The notes beneath the pieces are model-generated. The model searched no databases and was not told the origin of the DNA. It saw only the letters and a list, made by a program, of their open reading frames with translations. A stretch of 64,000 nt of DNA, from contig JAWKON010000040.1 in the NCBI GenBank assembly GCA_041391125.1, positions 1 through 64,000 of the forward strand. Direction: 5' to 3'. Shown one piece after another: positions 8,543-17,286 of this stretch. Position numbers and translations under genes: made by a program. Positions within the stretch are counted from its first letter, which is position 1. Every line of letters begins with the position of its first letter. The stretch comes from JACKBC01 sp041391125 (GTDB taxonomy: Bacteria > Chloroflexota > Anaerolineae > Caldilineales > Caldilineaceae).

Positions 8543-10336
8543 TCACACGCCTGAAACTGTGGCCAGGCGGGCAACTCGCGCATCCTCCGTTGCTTGCGGG
8601 CGTGGCGGGTGGCCGTTTTCATAAAAGCCAAATTGCGCTTTATGCAGCTTGCTGTAAACGCCACCAGCGGCCAGCAGGTCATCGTGACGGCCTTCCTCGG
8701 CAATGCCCTCTTCGGTGACCACGACGATGCGATCAGCGTTTTTGATGGTGGCCAGGCGGTGGGCAATCACCAGCGTGGTGCGGCCTCTGGACAGTTCGAC
8801 CAGCGCCTGCTGGATGGCCACTTCGGTGGCGGTGTCCAGGGCGGAGGTGGCTTCGTCCAGAATGAGAATGGGCGGATTTTTGAGGAACATGCGCGCAATG
8901 GCCAGCCGCTGTTTTTGACCGCCGGAGAGCTTGACGCCGCGCTCGCCGATAATGGTTTCCAATTGTTCGGGCTGGGTGCGGATAAATTCGTCCAGTTGCG
9001 CCCGGCGGGCCGCCTCCCAGATTTCCTCTTCACTGGCCTCCAGCTTGCCGTAGGCGATATTTTCCCCAATGGTGCCGGAAAAGAGAAAGACATCCTGCTG
9101 CACAATGCCAATTTGGCGGCGCAGGGAAGCGCGCGTCATGGCGCGGATGTCGATGCCGTCGACGGTGATGCGACCAGAAGTCACATCGTAAAAGCGGGGG
9201 ATGAGGCTGCACAGCGTGGTTTTGCCGGCGCCGGATGGCCCCACAAAGGCCACGGTTTCGCCCGCCGCGATGGACAGATTAATGTTGCGCAGCACCGATT
9301 TGCCCGCTTCATAGCCAAAGCTGACCCGCTCGAAGCAGATATCGCCGTGCAGATGGTCGACTTCGACGGCGTCCGGCGCATCGGTGATGTCGGGTGCGGT
9401 GTGGAGGATTTCCAGATACTGCTTGAAACCCGCAATGCCGCGCGGATAGCTCTCGATGACCGAGTTGATCTTTTCGATGGGGCGAAAGAAGACATTGGTC
9501 AGCAGCAAATAGGCGATAAATTCGCCGTAGCTCAGTTCGCCTTGAATGACGTACCACGTTCCGGCCACCATCACAAAGAGAATTACAAAGCGCATGAGCA
9601 TGTAGCTGAGCGAGAGCGCCCGCGCCATAATGTTGTAGGCGGTGAGCTTGGTTTCGCGGTACAAATTGTTGTTGACGGCAAAGAGCTGGCGTTCGTGATC
9701 TTCGTTAGCAAAGGCTTTGACCACGCGCACGCCACCGAGCGCGTCTTCAATGCGGGCGTTGAATTGGCCCACGCTGCGGAAGAGCTGGCGAAAGGTGAGC
9801 GTCATTTTGCCGCTGAAGTGCATGGCCACCCACAGAATCACCGGCACCACAACGAAAGTGAGCAGCGCCAATTCCCAGTGAATCATGGCCATAAGCGAAA
9901 AGGCGCCGATCAGCGTCATGATGGCGATAAAGAGGTCTTCGGGTCCGTGGTGGGCCAGCTCGCCAATGTCCTGCAAATCGGTGGTGATACGGGCGATCAG
10001 GTGGCCGGTCTTGTTGTTGTCAAAATAGCGGAACGAGAGCTTCTGGATGTGGTCAAAGAGCCGCGTGCGCATGTCGGTTTCAATGTTAATACCCAGCATG
10101 TGACCCCAATAGGTCACCACATATTGCAGCGCGGTGTTGAGGGCGTAGATAACCAGCAACGCTGCGGTGGCCAGTATGATCAGCGGCCAATTGGCGGTGG
10201 GCAGTAGGTTATCTACAAATTGGTTGACGGCCAGCGGAAAGCCCAGCTCCAGCAGACCGACGACGACGGCGCAGCCGAAATCCAGGTAGAATAGTTTCAT
10301 GTACGGGCGGTAATAGGCGAAGAATTGTCGAATCAT
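8543..10336 (-). CDS. ABC exporter, fused permease/ATP-binding (MdlB/MsbA-like)
   Basis: A 597-residue half-transporter. The start MIRQFFAYYRPYMKLFYLDF at 10336 is chosen because the open frame upstream reads through repeats. Residues 1-310 form a six-helix type I exporter membrane domain (segments such as LIILATAALLVIYALN and LLTFVVVPVILWV). The nucleotide-binding domain carries Walker A GPSGAGKTTLC, Q-loop IVQQDVFLFSGTIGENIAYG, signature LSGGQKQR, Walker B ILILDEATSALD and the H-loop VIAHRLATI. It would act as a dimer exporting lipid or drug-like substrates. No frameshift. No partner half-transporter beside it. Confidence 0.93.
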   Translation of the reverse strand: MIRQFFAYYRPYMKLFYLDFGCAVVVGLLELGFPLAVNQFVDNLLPTANWPLIILATAALLVIYALNTALQYVVTYWGHMLGINIETDMRTRLFDHIQKLSFRYFDNNKTGHLIARITTDLQDIGELAHHGPEDLFIAIMTLIGAFSLMAMIHWELALLTFVVVPVILWVAMHFSGKMTLTFRQLFRSVGQFNARIEDALGGVRVVKAFANEDHERQLFAVNNNLYRETKLTAYNIMARALSLSYMLMRFVILFVMVAGTWYVIQGELSYGEFIAYLLLTNVFFRPIEKINSVIESYPRGIAGFKQYLEILHTAPDITDAPDAVEVDHLHGDICFERVSFGYEAGKSVLRNINLSIAAGETVAFVGPSGAGKTTLCSLIPRFYDVTSGRITVDGIDIRAMTRASLRRQIGIVQQDVFLFSGTIGENIAYGKLEASEEEIWEAARRAQLDEFIRTQPEQLETIIGERGVKLSGGQKQRLAIARMFLKNPPILILDEATSALDTATEVAIQQALVELSRGRTTLVIAHRLATIKNADRIVVVTEEGIAEEGRHDDLLAAGGVYSKLHKAQFGFYENGHPPRPQATEDARVARLATVSGV

Positions 10337-10658
10337 GTAGTGCGGGCTCCGGATTGTGCTCGTTGTTTTATGTGTAATAATTATAACATTCCGCCTTGGA
10401 ATCGGCAGATGCGCAACGGCATCCACTTGCGCTGAGTGCGCTTTTGTTTGGGTCACAACCTTCCGGGAAGAGGCTGCGGTCGCGTTTGCGCGAGCCATAG
10501 CCGTCTCTGCCTCTTCCCGGGTGGGGAGCGTCTCGCCGCCAGCGCGAACGGCATCCACTTTGGCGGAAACTGGTGGTTGGAGCACAACTGCGGTATAATC
10601 AATGCAGAACATGCGTTCCGAATCAACGATTCACTTATTTTTTCAGGAGGCGATGGAG
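10337..10658. repeat. Intergenic region with GGAAGAGGC...GCCTCTTCC palindrome
   Basis: The gap between two divergent genes contains ACGGCATCCACTT twice (near 10416 and 10549). Between them is a palindrome CCGGGAAGAGGCTGCGG ... CTCTGCCTCTTCCCGGG. A related palindrome lies at about 51540-51595. Divergent promoters must lie here, but none could be picked with confidence. Confidence 0.6.
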
Positions 10659-11366
10659 ATGACCAAAAACGAAGAATTTACCGGCTTCCCGCGTGAAGGC
10701 ATTCGCTTTTTGCTGAATCTGGCCGAAAACAATAACAAAGAGTGGTTCGAGGAACACAAGCACATCTACACCGAAAAAGTGCAGCAGCCAGCCCTCGCGC
10801 TGGTGGCCGCGCTGGGCGAACGCTTGAAAGAGATCTCCCCCGGCATCGAGTACGATCTGCGCGCCAATGGCGCCGGTTCGCTCATGCGCATCTATCGCGA
10901 CACCCGTTTTTCCACCGACAAAACGCCCTATAAAACCAACGTGGCCATGATCTGGTGGGAGGGGAACCGCAAGAAGATGGAGAACCCCTCCTTTGGCTTT
11001 CAGGCCGGCACGGCGGGCGCCGGGCTTTATGCCGGCCAGTTTGGTTTTCCCAAAGAGATGTTGACGCCTTATCGAAATGCGGTGGCGGATGATAAAATGG
11101 GTAAGGAATTGGAAAAAGCCATTGCCGCCGTCCGCAAAGCGGGCGATTACGAAATCAGCGGCGAACACTACAAAACCGTCCCACGCGGCTTCGATGCCGA
11201 CCACCCGCGCGCCAATCTGCTGCGCCACAATGGTCTGCACGCCTCGGCCCAAGTGGATCCCGAAGCGCTCTTTGGGCCAGAGTTGGTCGATATTCTGTTC
11301 GAGCACTGTCGCAACATGGCGCCGATTCAGCAGTGGCTGGTGCGGCTGGACCGGCGGGGGGCATGA
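10659..11366 (+). CDS. DUF2461 domain protein (TIGR02453 family)
   Basis: A 235-residue soluble protein of the DUF2461 family. Recognised by GFPREGIRFLLNLAENNNKE near the N-terminus, IYRDTRFSTDKTPYKTN in the middle, and ADHPRANLLRHNGL near the end, in the usual order and at full length. The start at 10659 lies 8 bases behind an AGGAGG; the ATG at 10653 is too close to it. The family is widespread and has no established biochemical role. It stands alone, divergent from the ABC exporter. Confidence 0.9.
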   Translation: MTKNEEFTGFPREGIRFLLNLAENNNKEWFEEHKHIYTEKVQQPALALVAALGERLKEISPGIEYDLRANGAGSLMRIYRDTRFSTDKTPYKTNVAMIWWEGNRKKMENPSFGFQAGTAGAGLYAGQFGFPKEMLTPYRNAVADDKMGKELEKAIAAVRKAGDYEISGEHYKTVPRGFDADHPRANLLRHNGLHASAQVDPEALFGPELVDILFEHCRNMAPIQQWLVRLDRRGA

Positions 11367-11425
11367 CAGGATGACAAGGTGACAAGGTGACAAGGTGACA
11401 AGGTGACAAGGTGACAAGGTGACCC
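11366..11425. repeat. Tandem 8-base repeat TGACAAGG, about 7 copies
   Basis: Perfect head-to-tail copies of GACAAGGT directly behind the DUF2461 stop. The same word forms arrays or inverted arms at 18880-18940, 39690-39780, 50029-50145 and 55365-55450. Confidence 0.9.
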
Positions 11426-11446
11426 TCTAGTTGAAAGTTTCCCATT

Positions 11447-12808
11447 ATGCACAGCAACCAAAATCTATTGACCGATGCCCACAATCGCATTTGCGAATAC
11501 ACGTCAACCATCAATAATCGTGCGGTTACCCCAGCGCCCGCCGCGCTGGAGGCGCTGGCCGAATTAGATACACCATTACCCAACGATCCCACCGATCCCG
11601 CGCTGGTGCTGGCCATGCTGGACGAAATCGGCTCACCGGCCACAGTGGCCACCACCGGCGGGCGCTACTTTGGCTTTGTGACCGGCGGCGTGCTGCCGGC
11701 GGCGCAGGCGGCGGCGCTTTTGGCCGCGGCGTGGGACCAAAACGGCGGCCTCACCGTCATGTCGCCCATTGCGTCAAAGCTGGAGCAGATTGCGCTGGGC
11801 TGGCTGGTGGATCTGCTGGGGTTGCCGGTGGGAACGGGCGGCGGCTTTGTAACCGGCGCCACCATGGCCAATTTTAGTGCGTTGGCCGCGGCCCGTCACT
11901 CGCTTCTCGCGCGCCAGGGCTGGAATGTGGAAGAAGATGGACTCTTTGGCGCGCCGCCGCTTCAAGTGGTGGTGGGGGATGAGGTCCACGCCAGCCTGCT
12001 CAAAGCGCTGAGCATGATCGGCTTTGGCCGTTCGCGCGTGTTCCGTGTTCCGGTAGACAATCAGGGGCGGATGCGCGCCGACGCCCTGCCCACCCTGGAT
12101 GAGCGCACGCTTTTATGCATTCAGGCCGGCAACGTCAACACCGGCGCTTTTGACCCGGCGACGGAGCTTTGTCGGGCGGCGCACCAAGCCGGCGCCTGGG
12201 TGCATGTGGACGCTGCATTCGGCCTGTGGGCGCTGGTCGCACCGGAGCGTGCGCACCTGGCAGCGGGTTTAGAAATGGCCGATTCCTGGGCAACTGACGG
12301 CCACAAGTGGCTCAACGTTCCATATGACAGTGGTCTTGTCTTTGTGCGCCGACCAGAATATTTACAGGCCTCCATGACTGCCAGCGCAGCCTATCTGCTG
12401 CAAGATGGCCCGCGCGAACCGCTGCACTACACGCCTGAAATGTCGCGCCGCGCCCGCGGGATTGAAGTTTGGGCTGCACTGCGTTCATTGGGGCGCAAAG
12501 GGCTGGCCGATATGATCGAGCGCAACTGCCGGCAGGCGGCGCGCTTTGCCCAGGGTTTACAGGCGGCTGGATACGAAGTGCTCAACGACGTGGTGCTCAA
12601 TCAAGTACTCGTCGCCTTTGGCGATGCTGAGACCACGCAGCGCGTCATCCAAGCCATCCAGCAGGAAGGAACCTGCTGGTGCGGCTCCACCGTCTGGCAA
12701 GGCCGCACCGCCATGCGCATCAGCGTCTCCTCCTGGGCCACGACCGATGCGGATGTGGAGCGCAGTTTGGCGGCCATGGTGCGGGTGGCGCAAAGCGTTG
12801 AGTATTGA
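11447..12808 (+). CDS. Pyridoxal-phosphate-dependent group II decarboxylase-like protein
   Basis: A 453-residue fold-type I PLP enzyme of the glutamate/aromatic-amino-acid decarboxylase group. Seen are GGRYFGFVTGG and TGGGFVTGATMANFSALAAA (cofactor phosphate contacts), HVDAAFGLWAL (the Asp that pairs with the pyridine nitrogen), and SWATDGHKWLNVPYDSG with the Schiff-base Lys at about residue 287. Full length, uninterrupted. Known members remove the alpha-carboxyl group of aromatic amino acids, glutamate or aspartate, but some act as aldolases; the substrate cannot be read from the sequence. No obvious partner genes. Confidence 0.9.
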   Translation: MHSNQNLLTDAHNRICEYTSTINNRAVTPAPAALEALAELDTPLPNDPTDPALVLAMLDEIGSPATVATTGGRYFGFVTGGVLPAAQAAALLAAAWDQNGGLTVMSPIASKLEQIALGWLVDLLGLPVGTGGGFVTGATMANFSALAAARHSLLARQGWNVEEDGLFGAPPLQVVVGDEVHASLLKALSMIGFGRSRVFRVPVDNQGRMRADALPTLDERTLLCIQAGNVNTGAFDPATELCRAAHQAGAWVHVDAAFGLWALVAPERAHLAAGLEMADSWATDGHKWLNVPYDSGLVFVRRPEYLQASMTASAAYLLQDGPREPLHYTPEMSRRARGIEVWAALRSLGRKGLADMIERNCRQAARFAQGLQAAGYEVLNDVVLNQVLVAFGDAETTQRVIQAIQQEGTCWCGSTVWQGRTAMRISVSSWATTDADVERSLAAMVRVAQSVEY

Positions 12809-12906
12809 GTATCGAGTATCGAGTAATCGGCTCGACAATCTCGCCACGCTTCAAGAACCTTGACCCCAATACTCAATACGCAATACTCGATACTCAACAC
12901 TCTCCC
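12800..12906. repeat. Inverted repeat of TGAGTATCGAGTA words
   Basis: GTTGAGTATTGAGTATCGAG on the left is mirrored by AATACTCGATACTCAACAC on the right around a short loop. It starts inside the end of the decarboxylase gene. Possible transcript-end hairpin. Confidence 0.7.
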
Positions 12907-13587
12907 ATGTCCCAATTCTCCACCTCCAACGAAAAAGCGCTCCACGCTGAGCTGAAAAGCTGGTACGCCGATGCAGGTGACCAGTTCGAGCAAAAGGTGG
13001 GGCGCTATTTTATTGACATTGTGCAGCCTCACCAACTGGTCGAGATTCAGACGCGCAACCTGGGTGCGCTGAGGTCCAAGCTGACCCAATTGGCGAAGAA
13101 GCACACGGTGCGGCTGGTCCACCCCATTGCGCAAGAAAAATGGATCGTCAAGCTGCCTACCGATGCCGGTGACCACGAAAGCCGTCGCAAGTCGCCCAAG
13201 CGTGGCGGCCTGGTCGATCTATTTGGCGAGTTGGTGGCTTTCCCCACCATGCTGCATACGGAGAATCTCTCATTGGAGGTGCTGCTGATTCGCGAAGAGG
13301 AGGTGCGCCGCCACGAACCCAATCGCGCCTGGCGACGGCGCGGCTGGGTGACCCACGAGCGGCGACTGTTGGAGGTGGTAGAGCGGCGCGTCTTCCACAC
13401 CCCGGCCGATTTGGCGACGCTGCTGCCCTCCGAATTGAATGCCGAGTTCACGTCAGCCGATTTGGCGCGGGCGCTGGGCAAGCCGCGCCGACTGGCGCAG
13501 CAGATGATCTATTGTTTGCGCGAGGCAGGTCAGTTGGCCGAGATTGGGAAAAAGGGGCGCGCGAAATTATATGCTTGCGCTTCATAA
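12907..13587 (+). CDS. Conserved protein of unknown function, possible nuclease-like core plus winged helix
   Basis: 226 residues, not assigned to a named family. The N-terminal half contains GRYFIDIVQPHQLVEIQTRN (about residues 36-55): an Asp on one strand and E-x-Q on the next, a pattern resembling a PD-(D/E)XK nuclease core. A basic stretch ESRRKSPKRGG and a helix-rich C-terminal part (TSADLARALGKPRRLAQQMI) that looks like a winged helix follow. The start at 12907 follows the palindrome and avoids translating it. Stand-alone gene. The nuclease idea is inference only. Confidence 0.6.
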   Translation: MSQFSTSNEKALHAELKSWYADAGDQFEQKVGRYFIDIVQPHQLVEIQTRNLGALRSKLTQLAKKHTVRLVHPIAQEKWIVKLPTDAGDHESRRKSPKRGGLVDLFGELVAFPTMLHTENLSLEVLLIREEEVRRHEPNRAWRRRGWVTHERRLLEVVERRVFHTPADLATLLPSELNAEFTSADLARALGKPRRLAQQMIYCLREAGQLAEIGKKGRAKLYACAS

Positions 13588-13679
13588 TCCTTTTCACTTC
13601 TGTTATAATCATAACGCAGTCTCTTTGTTAAACAACCCATGAAGATAACACTTTGCCATAGGAGAATACTGTATATAAC

Positions 13680-14090
13680 ATGTCCACATTTCTATTTCAA
13701 GCCCACTCGGGCTGGCGCTATATCGTATTAGCGCTACTCATCATCGCCATTATCAAATTCCTCATTGGCTGGCTGACCAAAGCCAATTGGGGCGCGCTGG
13801 ACCAGCGGCTGGGCATGGCGACGCCGATCGCCATCGACATCCAGGTGCTGCTGGGGCTGGTGCTCTGGATTTCAGCGCCGGCGGCCTGGTTTCACAACCG
13901 CGGCACGGTGAATGTGTGGGAACATCTGGTCACTATGATTCTGGCGCTGGGCGCGGCCCACGCCTTTTGGTCGCGGGTCAAAAAGAGCAATTCGTCCGCC
14001 GATAAATTCCGCAACGGCGCCATCGGCTTTATTGTTGCCGGACTACTAGTCGCCATTGGCGTGGCGCGCATTACGGGCTATATGGGATAG
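13680..14090 (+). CDS. Small four-helix membrane protein
   Basis: 136 residues with four hydrophobic segments (YIVLALLIIAIIKFLIGWL, IAIDIQVLLGLVLWIS, LVTMILALGAAHAFW, IGFIVAGLLVAIGVARI) and conserved-looking histidines HSGW near the N-terminus, FHNRG in a loop, and EH and AHAF in the third helix. The helix-borne histidines would suit a heme-binding cytochrome b-like membrane protein, but no known motif proves this. RBS AGGAG is 13 bases upstream. Unknown function. Confidence 0.7.
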   Translation: MSTFLFQAHSGWRYIVLALLIIAIIKFLIGWLTKANWGALDQRLGMATPIAIDIQVLLGLVLWISAPAAWFHNRGTVNVWEHLVTMILALGAAHAFWSRVKKSNSSADKFRNGAIGFIVAGLLVAIGVARITGYMG

Positions 14091-14093
14091 GAG

Positions 14094-14190
14094 ATGAAGG
14101 GGGGAAAGGGGGCAGAGGAGAAAGGGAGAGCGTCTCTGCGGCGCCCCTTCCCCCTTCTCCCTTTCCCCCCTTCACACACAATAGGACAAC
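14094..14190. repeat. Purine/pyrimidine inverted repeat GGGGAAAGGGGG... / ...CCCCTTTCCCCC
   Basis: A polypurine arm (GGGGGGAAAGGGGGCAGAGG) is followed by a matching polypyrimidine arm ending CCCTTTCCCCCCTTC. It can form a strong hairpin between the membrane-protein and SDR genes. Confidence 0.7.
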
Positions 14191-14195
14191 ACCAA

Positions 14196-15005
14196 ATGGA
14201 CCTAGGCTTATCAAAACAGAACGCCGTCATCGTGGGCGCGGGGCGCGGCATTGGGCGGGCCATTGCCGAGGCGTTTACGGCGGAGGGGGCCAACGTGGCG
14301 CTGCTGGACCGCGACGCCGGCGTGGTGGATGTGGCGCGGACGGTGGCTGCGGCCAGCGGTGTGCGCACATTGGGCGTGGCCGCCGATGTGAGCGATTTTG
14401 CCGCCATGCAGGAGGCAGCGAGCCGCGTGGAAAATGAACTGGGACCGGTCATGCACCTCGTCTTTGCCGTGGGCATTGGTTCGGGCAAGATGGGCTTTCC
14501 GTTTTGGAACTTGGCGCCTCAGGACTGGCAGCGCGTGGTGAATGTGTGCCTGCTGGGCGCGGTCAACACGCTGCACGCCTTTTTGCACCCCTTGGTCGAG
14601 CGCCAGCAGGGCACGGTGCTCTTCCTGGCCTCCGTGGCCGGACAGATCGGCTCACAGACCGACCCGCCCTACAGCGCCGCCAAGGCCGGGGTGATCAACT
14701 TTGCACAGTGTGCGGCCAAGGATTTGGCCCCCTATAACATCCGCGTCAACACGCTAAACCCCGGCATGGTCATGAGCGAGCTGCAGCGCTCCATTTGGGC
14801 CGGCGGCAATGCCAAGCTGCCGCCCGATCAGCAGGTCGATTTTGAGACTTGGTTTGACAATAAAGTCAAAAACGTGGTGCCATTGGGCCGCGAGCAGTCA
14901 CCGCAGGATATTGCCAACATGGCCGTCTTCCTAGCGTCGGAACGGGCGCGCAACGTCACCGGACAGACGGTGAATGTGGATGGCGGTTTTGTGATGCATT
15001 GGTGA
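14196..15005 (+). CDS. Short-chain dehydrogenase/reductase (SDR)
   Basis: 269-residue classical SDR. NAD(P)-binding GAGRGIGRAIAEAF at residues 13-26, catalytic Ser region LASVAGQIGS, YSAAKAG carrying Tyr and Lys, and the C-terminal NVDGGFVM. The usual NNAG is replaced by FAVGIGSG, mildly unusual. The start at 14196 (MDLGLSKQNAVIVGAG) follows a CACCAA spacer rather than reading through the polypurine hairpin. Substrate unknown. Confidence 0.9.
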   Translation: MDLGLSKQNAVIVGAGRGIGRAIAEAFTAEGANVALLDRDAGVVDVARTVAAASGVRTLGVAADVSDFAAMQEAASRVENELGPVMHLVFAVGIGSGKMGFPFWNLAPQDWQRVVNVCLLGAVNTLHAFLHPLVERQQGTVLFLASVAGQIGSQTDPPYSAAKAGVINFAQCAAKDLAPYNIRVNTLNPGMVMSELQRSIWAGGNAKLPPDQQVDFETWFDNKVKNVVPLGREQSPQDIANMAVFLASERARNVTGQTVNVDGGFVMHW

Positions 15006-15026
15006 AGAAAGTAGAGGAGTGGAGGA

Positions 15027-15788
15027 GTGGAGGAGGCGATATTCGACCGGTTTGCCCGGTTTTACGATCTGGATTATCGAGAATATGACGATGATCTGCC
15101 GTTGGTGATGGCGCTGGCGCGGGAGGTGGAAGGGCCGCTGCTAGAGTTAGGCTGTGGCACGGGCCGGGCGCTGGCGCCGCTGGCCGCGGCGGGTCATCGC
15201 GTCACGGGCATTGATGTGAGCCCGGCGCTGCTGGATGTGGCGCGCCAGAAGTTAAAGCGAGGCGGCCATGCGGCCAATGTGACGCTGCACGAAGCCGATA
15301 TGCGCGACTTTGATTTGCCCCACAAAGACTTTGGCTTTGCCTTTTGCATGAGCAATACGTTTATGCACTGCGCCAGCCAGGATGAGCAGTTGAATGTGCT
15401 GCAAGCTGCGTATGACCATCTGCGCCCTGGCGGCCTGCTGCTGATTGACCTCTTCAATCCCGACGTTGCGCGGCTGGTCCAGGTGGACGGGCTGACCGAA
15501 TTGGCCGATATGTGGGTAGATCCGGAGACCGGCGCCCAATGCACCAAGTGGAGCGTGCGTTCGCTCAATCTGGCCGAGCAGCTTCAGGAGACGCTCTTTA
15601 TTTACGAAGAAATCTTTGCCGATGGTCGTGTTCAGAAAACGCTTTGCCCATTTACGCTGCGCTATTTGTGGCTGGGCGAGGGAACACTCATGCTGGAGAT
15701 GGCTGGCTTTGAGCTGCTGGAGGTATGGGGCGATTTTGAACAAAATCCGTACGTCGACGGCAGCGAACGATTGATTTTTTGCGCATAA
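15027..15788 (+). CDS. Class I SAM-dependent methyltransferase
   Basis: 253 residues; motif I LLELGCGTGRALAPLAAAGH, motif II TGIDVSPALLDVARQKL, acidic ADMRDFDL and LLLIDLFNP follow in the correct order. GTG 15027 is used, with GAGGAG about 8 bases upstream. It begins 21 bases behind the SDR stop, so the two are likely co-transcribed. Acceptor unknown. Confidence 0.88.
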   Translation: MEEAIFDRFARFYDLDYREYDDDLPLVMALAREVEGPLLELGCGTGRALAPLAAAGHRVTGIDVSPALLDVARQKLKRGGHAANVTLHEADMRDFDLPHKDFGFAFCMSNTFMHCASQDEQLNVLQAAYDHLRPGGLLLIDLFNPDVARLVQVDGLTELADMWVDPETGAQCTKWSVRSLNLAEQLQETLFIYEEIFADGRVQKTLCPFTLRYLWLGEGTLMLEMAGFELLEVWGDFEQNPYVDGSERLIFCA

Positions 15789-15839
15789 GCCGGTCGATGC
15801 ATAAACACTAAAACAAAGTCGCCGGTTTTCTGTAGCCGA

Positions 15840-16030
15840 TGCCGAATTTATGCGGCGGCATCACCCATTTAAGTTGACCCACTTCATGCCCCTTCGTGCA
15901 TCTTCGTGGTTCCCGCTCGCTTACCACACCGGTTCAACCGGATCTCATGTGTTGACACCGATTCAGCAAACCGGCTTAAGCCGGTTTCCATAGCAGCCCC
16001 GGTTTTAACCGGTGGTGGGATTGTCAACCA
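15840..16030. repeat. ACCGGTT hairpins
   Basis: The 266-base gap contains several short palindromes: ACCGGTTCAACCGG, AAACCGGCTTAAGCCGGTTT (18 of 20 self-complementary, near 15967-15986) and CCGGTTTTAACCGG. A TTTCCATAGCAGCC linker joins two of them; a similar hairpin-linker-hairpin occurs at 21628-21680. No gene. Confidence 0.65.
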
Positions 16031-16054
16031 CTGAGATCACAAACCACCGCACCT

Positions 16055-17056
16055 CTACCTCGCCCCACGCTGGAACGACTCGACCACGCCAAACACAATG
16101 CCCAACGACTTGATATTGTCCTGGCACGTGGTGACCGGCGGCTGGCCGCCCATGACGGCTGCATAGAATTCGTTGAGCAAATAGGCCTGCCCCTCGTGCT
16201 GCATAACAACCGGTTCCACCACCACGGGCGCGCTGACGGACGGCTCCAGCCCATCGCCCGACGCCGGCGCCAACACCTGCGTAGTCACCACGTCGTCCAC
16301 CATCATCACAACCCCATTGGCGCATTCAAAGCGCCAGTTAGCGTTCCAGCTTGTGCGCCGGGCCTGCGAACACCACGAGCCGTTATAGGCCACATGCACA
16401 TCATCCCCAAAAGTCAGGTTGACGGCGGCGGACGCATCGCCCCGGTACCAGCTCCACGGCGGGTTCCAGCTTTGGCCCTCAACGGCGACCAGCTCTTTGC
16501 CCAGGAAAAAGCGCATCAAATCAAAATGGTGGATCGACATGTCGATGATCAGCGGATAGTCCATGTCATCGCGGAAGCCGCCAAAGTGCGGCCCCTTGAA
16601 AAACTCGACCGTGGCCGAGCTGACCGCGCCGCACACGCCCGAATCCAGCGCCTTTTTCAGCGTCTGCGTAGCGCTGCGGTAGCGATAATTCTGCGCCACC
16701 ATATGCAGCACGCCGGTGCGGTTGGCCGCATCCACAATATCGGCGGCCTCCTGCAGCGTACCGGCTAGCGGCTTTTCCGAAAGCACAGGTACGCCCGCCT
16801 CTAGCGCCGTCACCGACACCGCCTTGTGAAACTGCGGCGGCGTCACGTTGATCACGCCGTCGGCCTCGACGCGGTCCAGCGCCTCTTCCAGCGTTTTAAA
16901 AATCACGCCGCGATCCAGCCCATACTTGCCCGCCTGCGCCTCGGCAATGGCGTCGCTCACTTCCACAAAACCGGCATAAGCCACATTGGCCGACGCCGTC
17001 ACCGCATTGAGCCAGGCATTGCCCATGCCGCCAATACCCACCTGAATAACTTTCAC
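16055..17056 (-). CDS. Gfo/Idh/MocA family oxidoreductase
   Basis: 333-residue NAD(P)-dependent sugar dehydrogenase/oxidoreductase homologue. The nucleotide-binding motif GIGGMGNAW is at residues 8-16, the catalytic EKP appears as LSEKPLAGT, and the C-terminal domain holds DMSIHHFDLMRFFLG. GTG start with AAAGGTAG upstream. Acts in the cytosol on sugars, inositols or their derivatives. It lies on the same strand as the sugar importer at 17987-21361, separated by a carbonic anhydrase and repeats, so a role in that sugar's catabolism is plausible. Confidence 0.9.
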   Translation of the reverse strand: MKVIQVGIGGMGNAWLNAVTASANVAYAGFVEVSDAIAEAQAGKYGLDRGVIFKTLEEALDRVEADGVINVTPPQFHKAVSVTALEAGVPVLSEKPLAGTLQEAADIVDAANRTGVLHMVAQNYRYRSATQTLKKALDSGVCGAVSSATVEFFKGPHFGGFRDDMDYPLIIDMSIHHFDLMRFFLGKELVAVEGQSWNPPWSWYRGDASAAVNLTFGDDVHVAYNGSWCSQARRTSWNANWRFECANGVVMMVDDVVTTQVLAPASGDGLEPSVSAPVVVEPVVMQHEGQAYLLNEFYAAVMGGQPPVTTCQDNIKSLGIVFGVVESFQRGAR

Positions 17057-17074
17057 GTACCGCTACCTTTCAAT

Positions 17075-17280
17075 GTTTTAAAGCGAGCGCAGACTGCGCT
17101 GCACGGTGTCCGTCGACTTCGACCGTCCCTGATCATGTCCACCGTGCGTTGCAGTCGTAGCGGGTTGACCACAAGGTTGTTTAAAGAAACCCGCTACGAC
17201 TGCAACGCACGGCTAAATACCCACATTCAGCGTCGAAATTTTAGGCGGCGTGCATCGCAGTCTGCGCTATTTGAATCGTT
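17075..17280. repeat. Two head-to-head copies of the GCACGGC palindrome family
   Basis: Left copy (about 17077-17160) and right copy (about 17183-17277) of the repeat also found at 7653 and 33302, in opposite orientations. They are joined by GTAGCGGGTTGACC ... AAACCCGCTAC, itself an inverted repeat. No coding content. Confidence 0.75.
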
Positions 17281-17286
17281 TTGGGC

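Noticed and set aside
8594..10207. 537-codon plus-strand open frame
   Set aside because: Antisense to the intact ABC exporter; its sequence is low-complexity His/Gly/Ala, typical of a shadow frame.
10635..11417. 260-codon minus-strand open frame opposite DUF2461
   Set aside because: Its beginning (HLVTLSPCHLVTLSPC) is the translated 8-base tandem repeat, and the rest is antisense to DUF2461.
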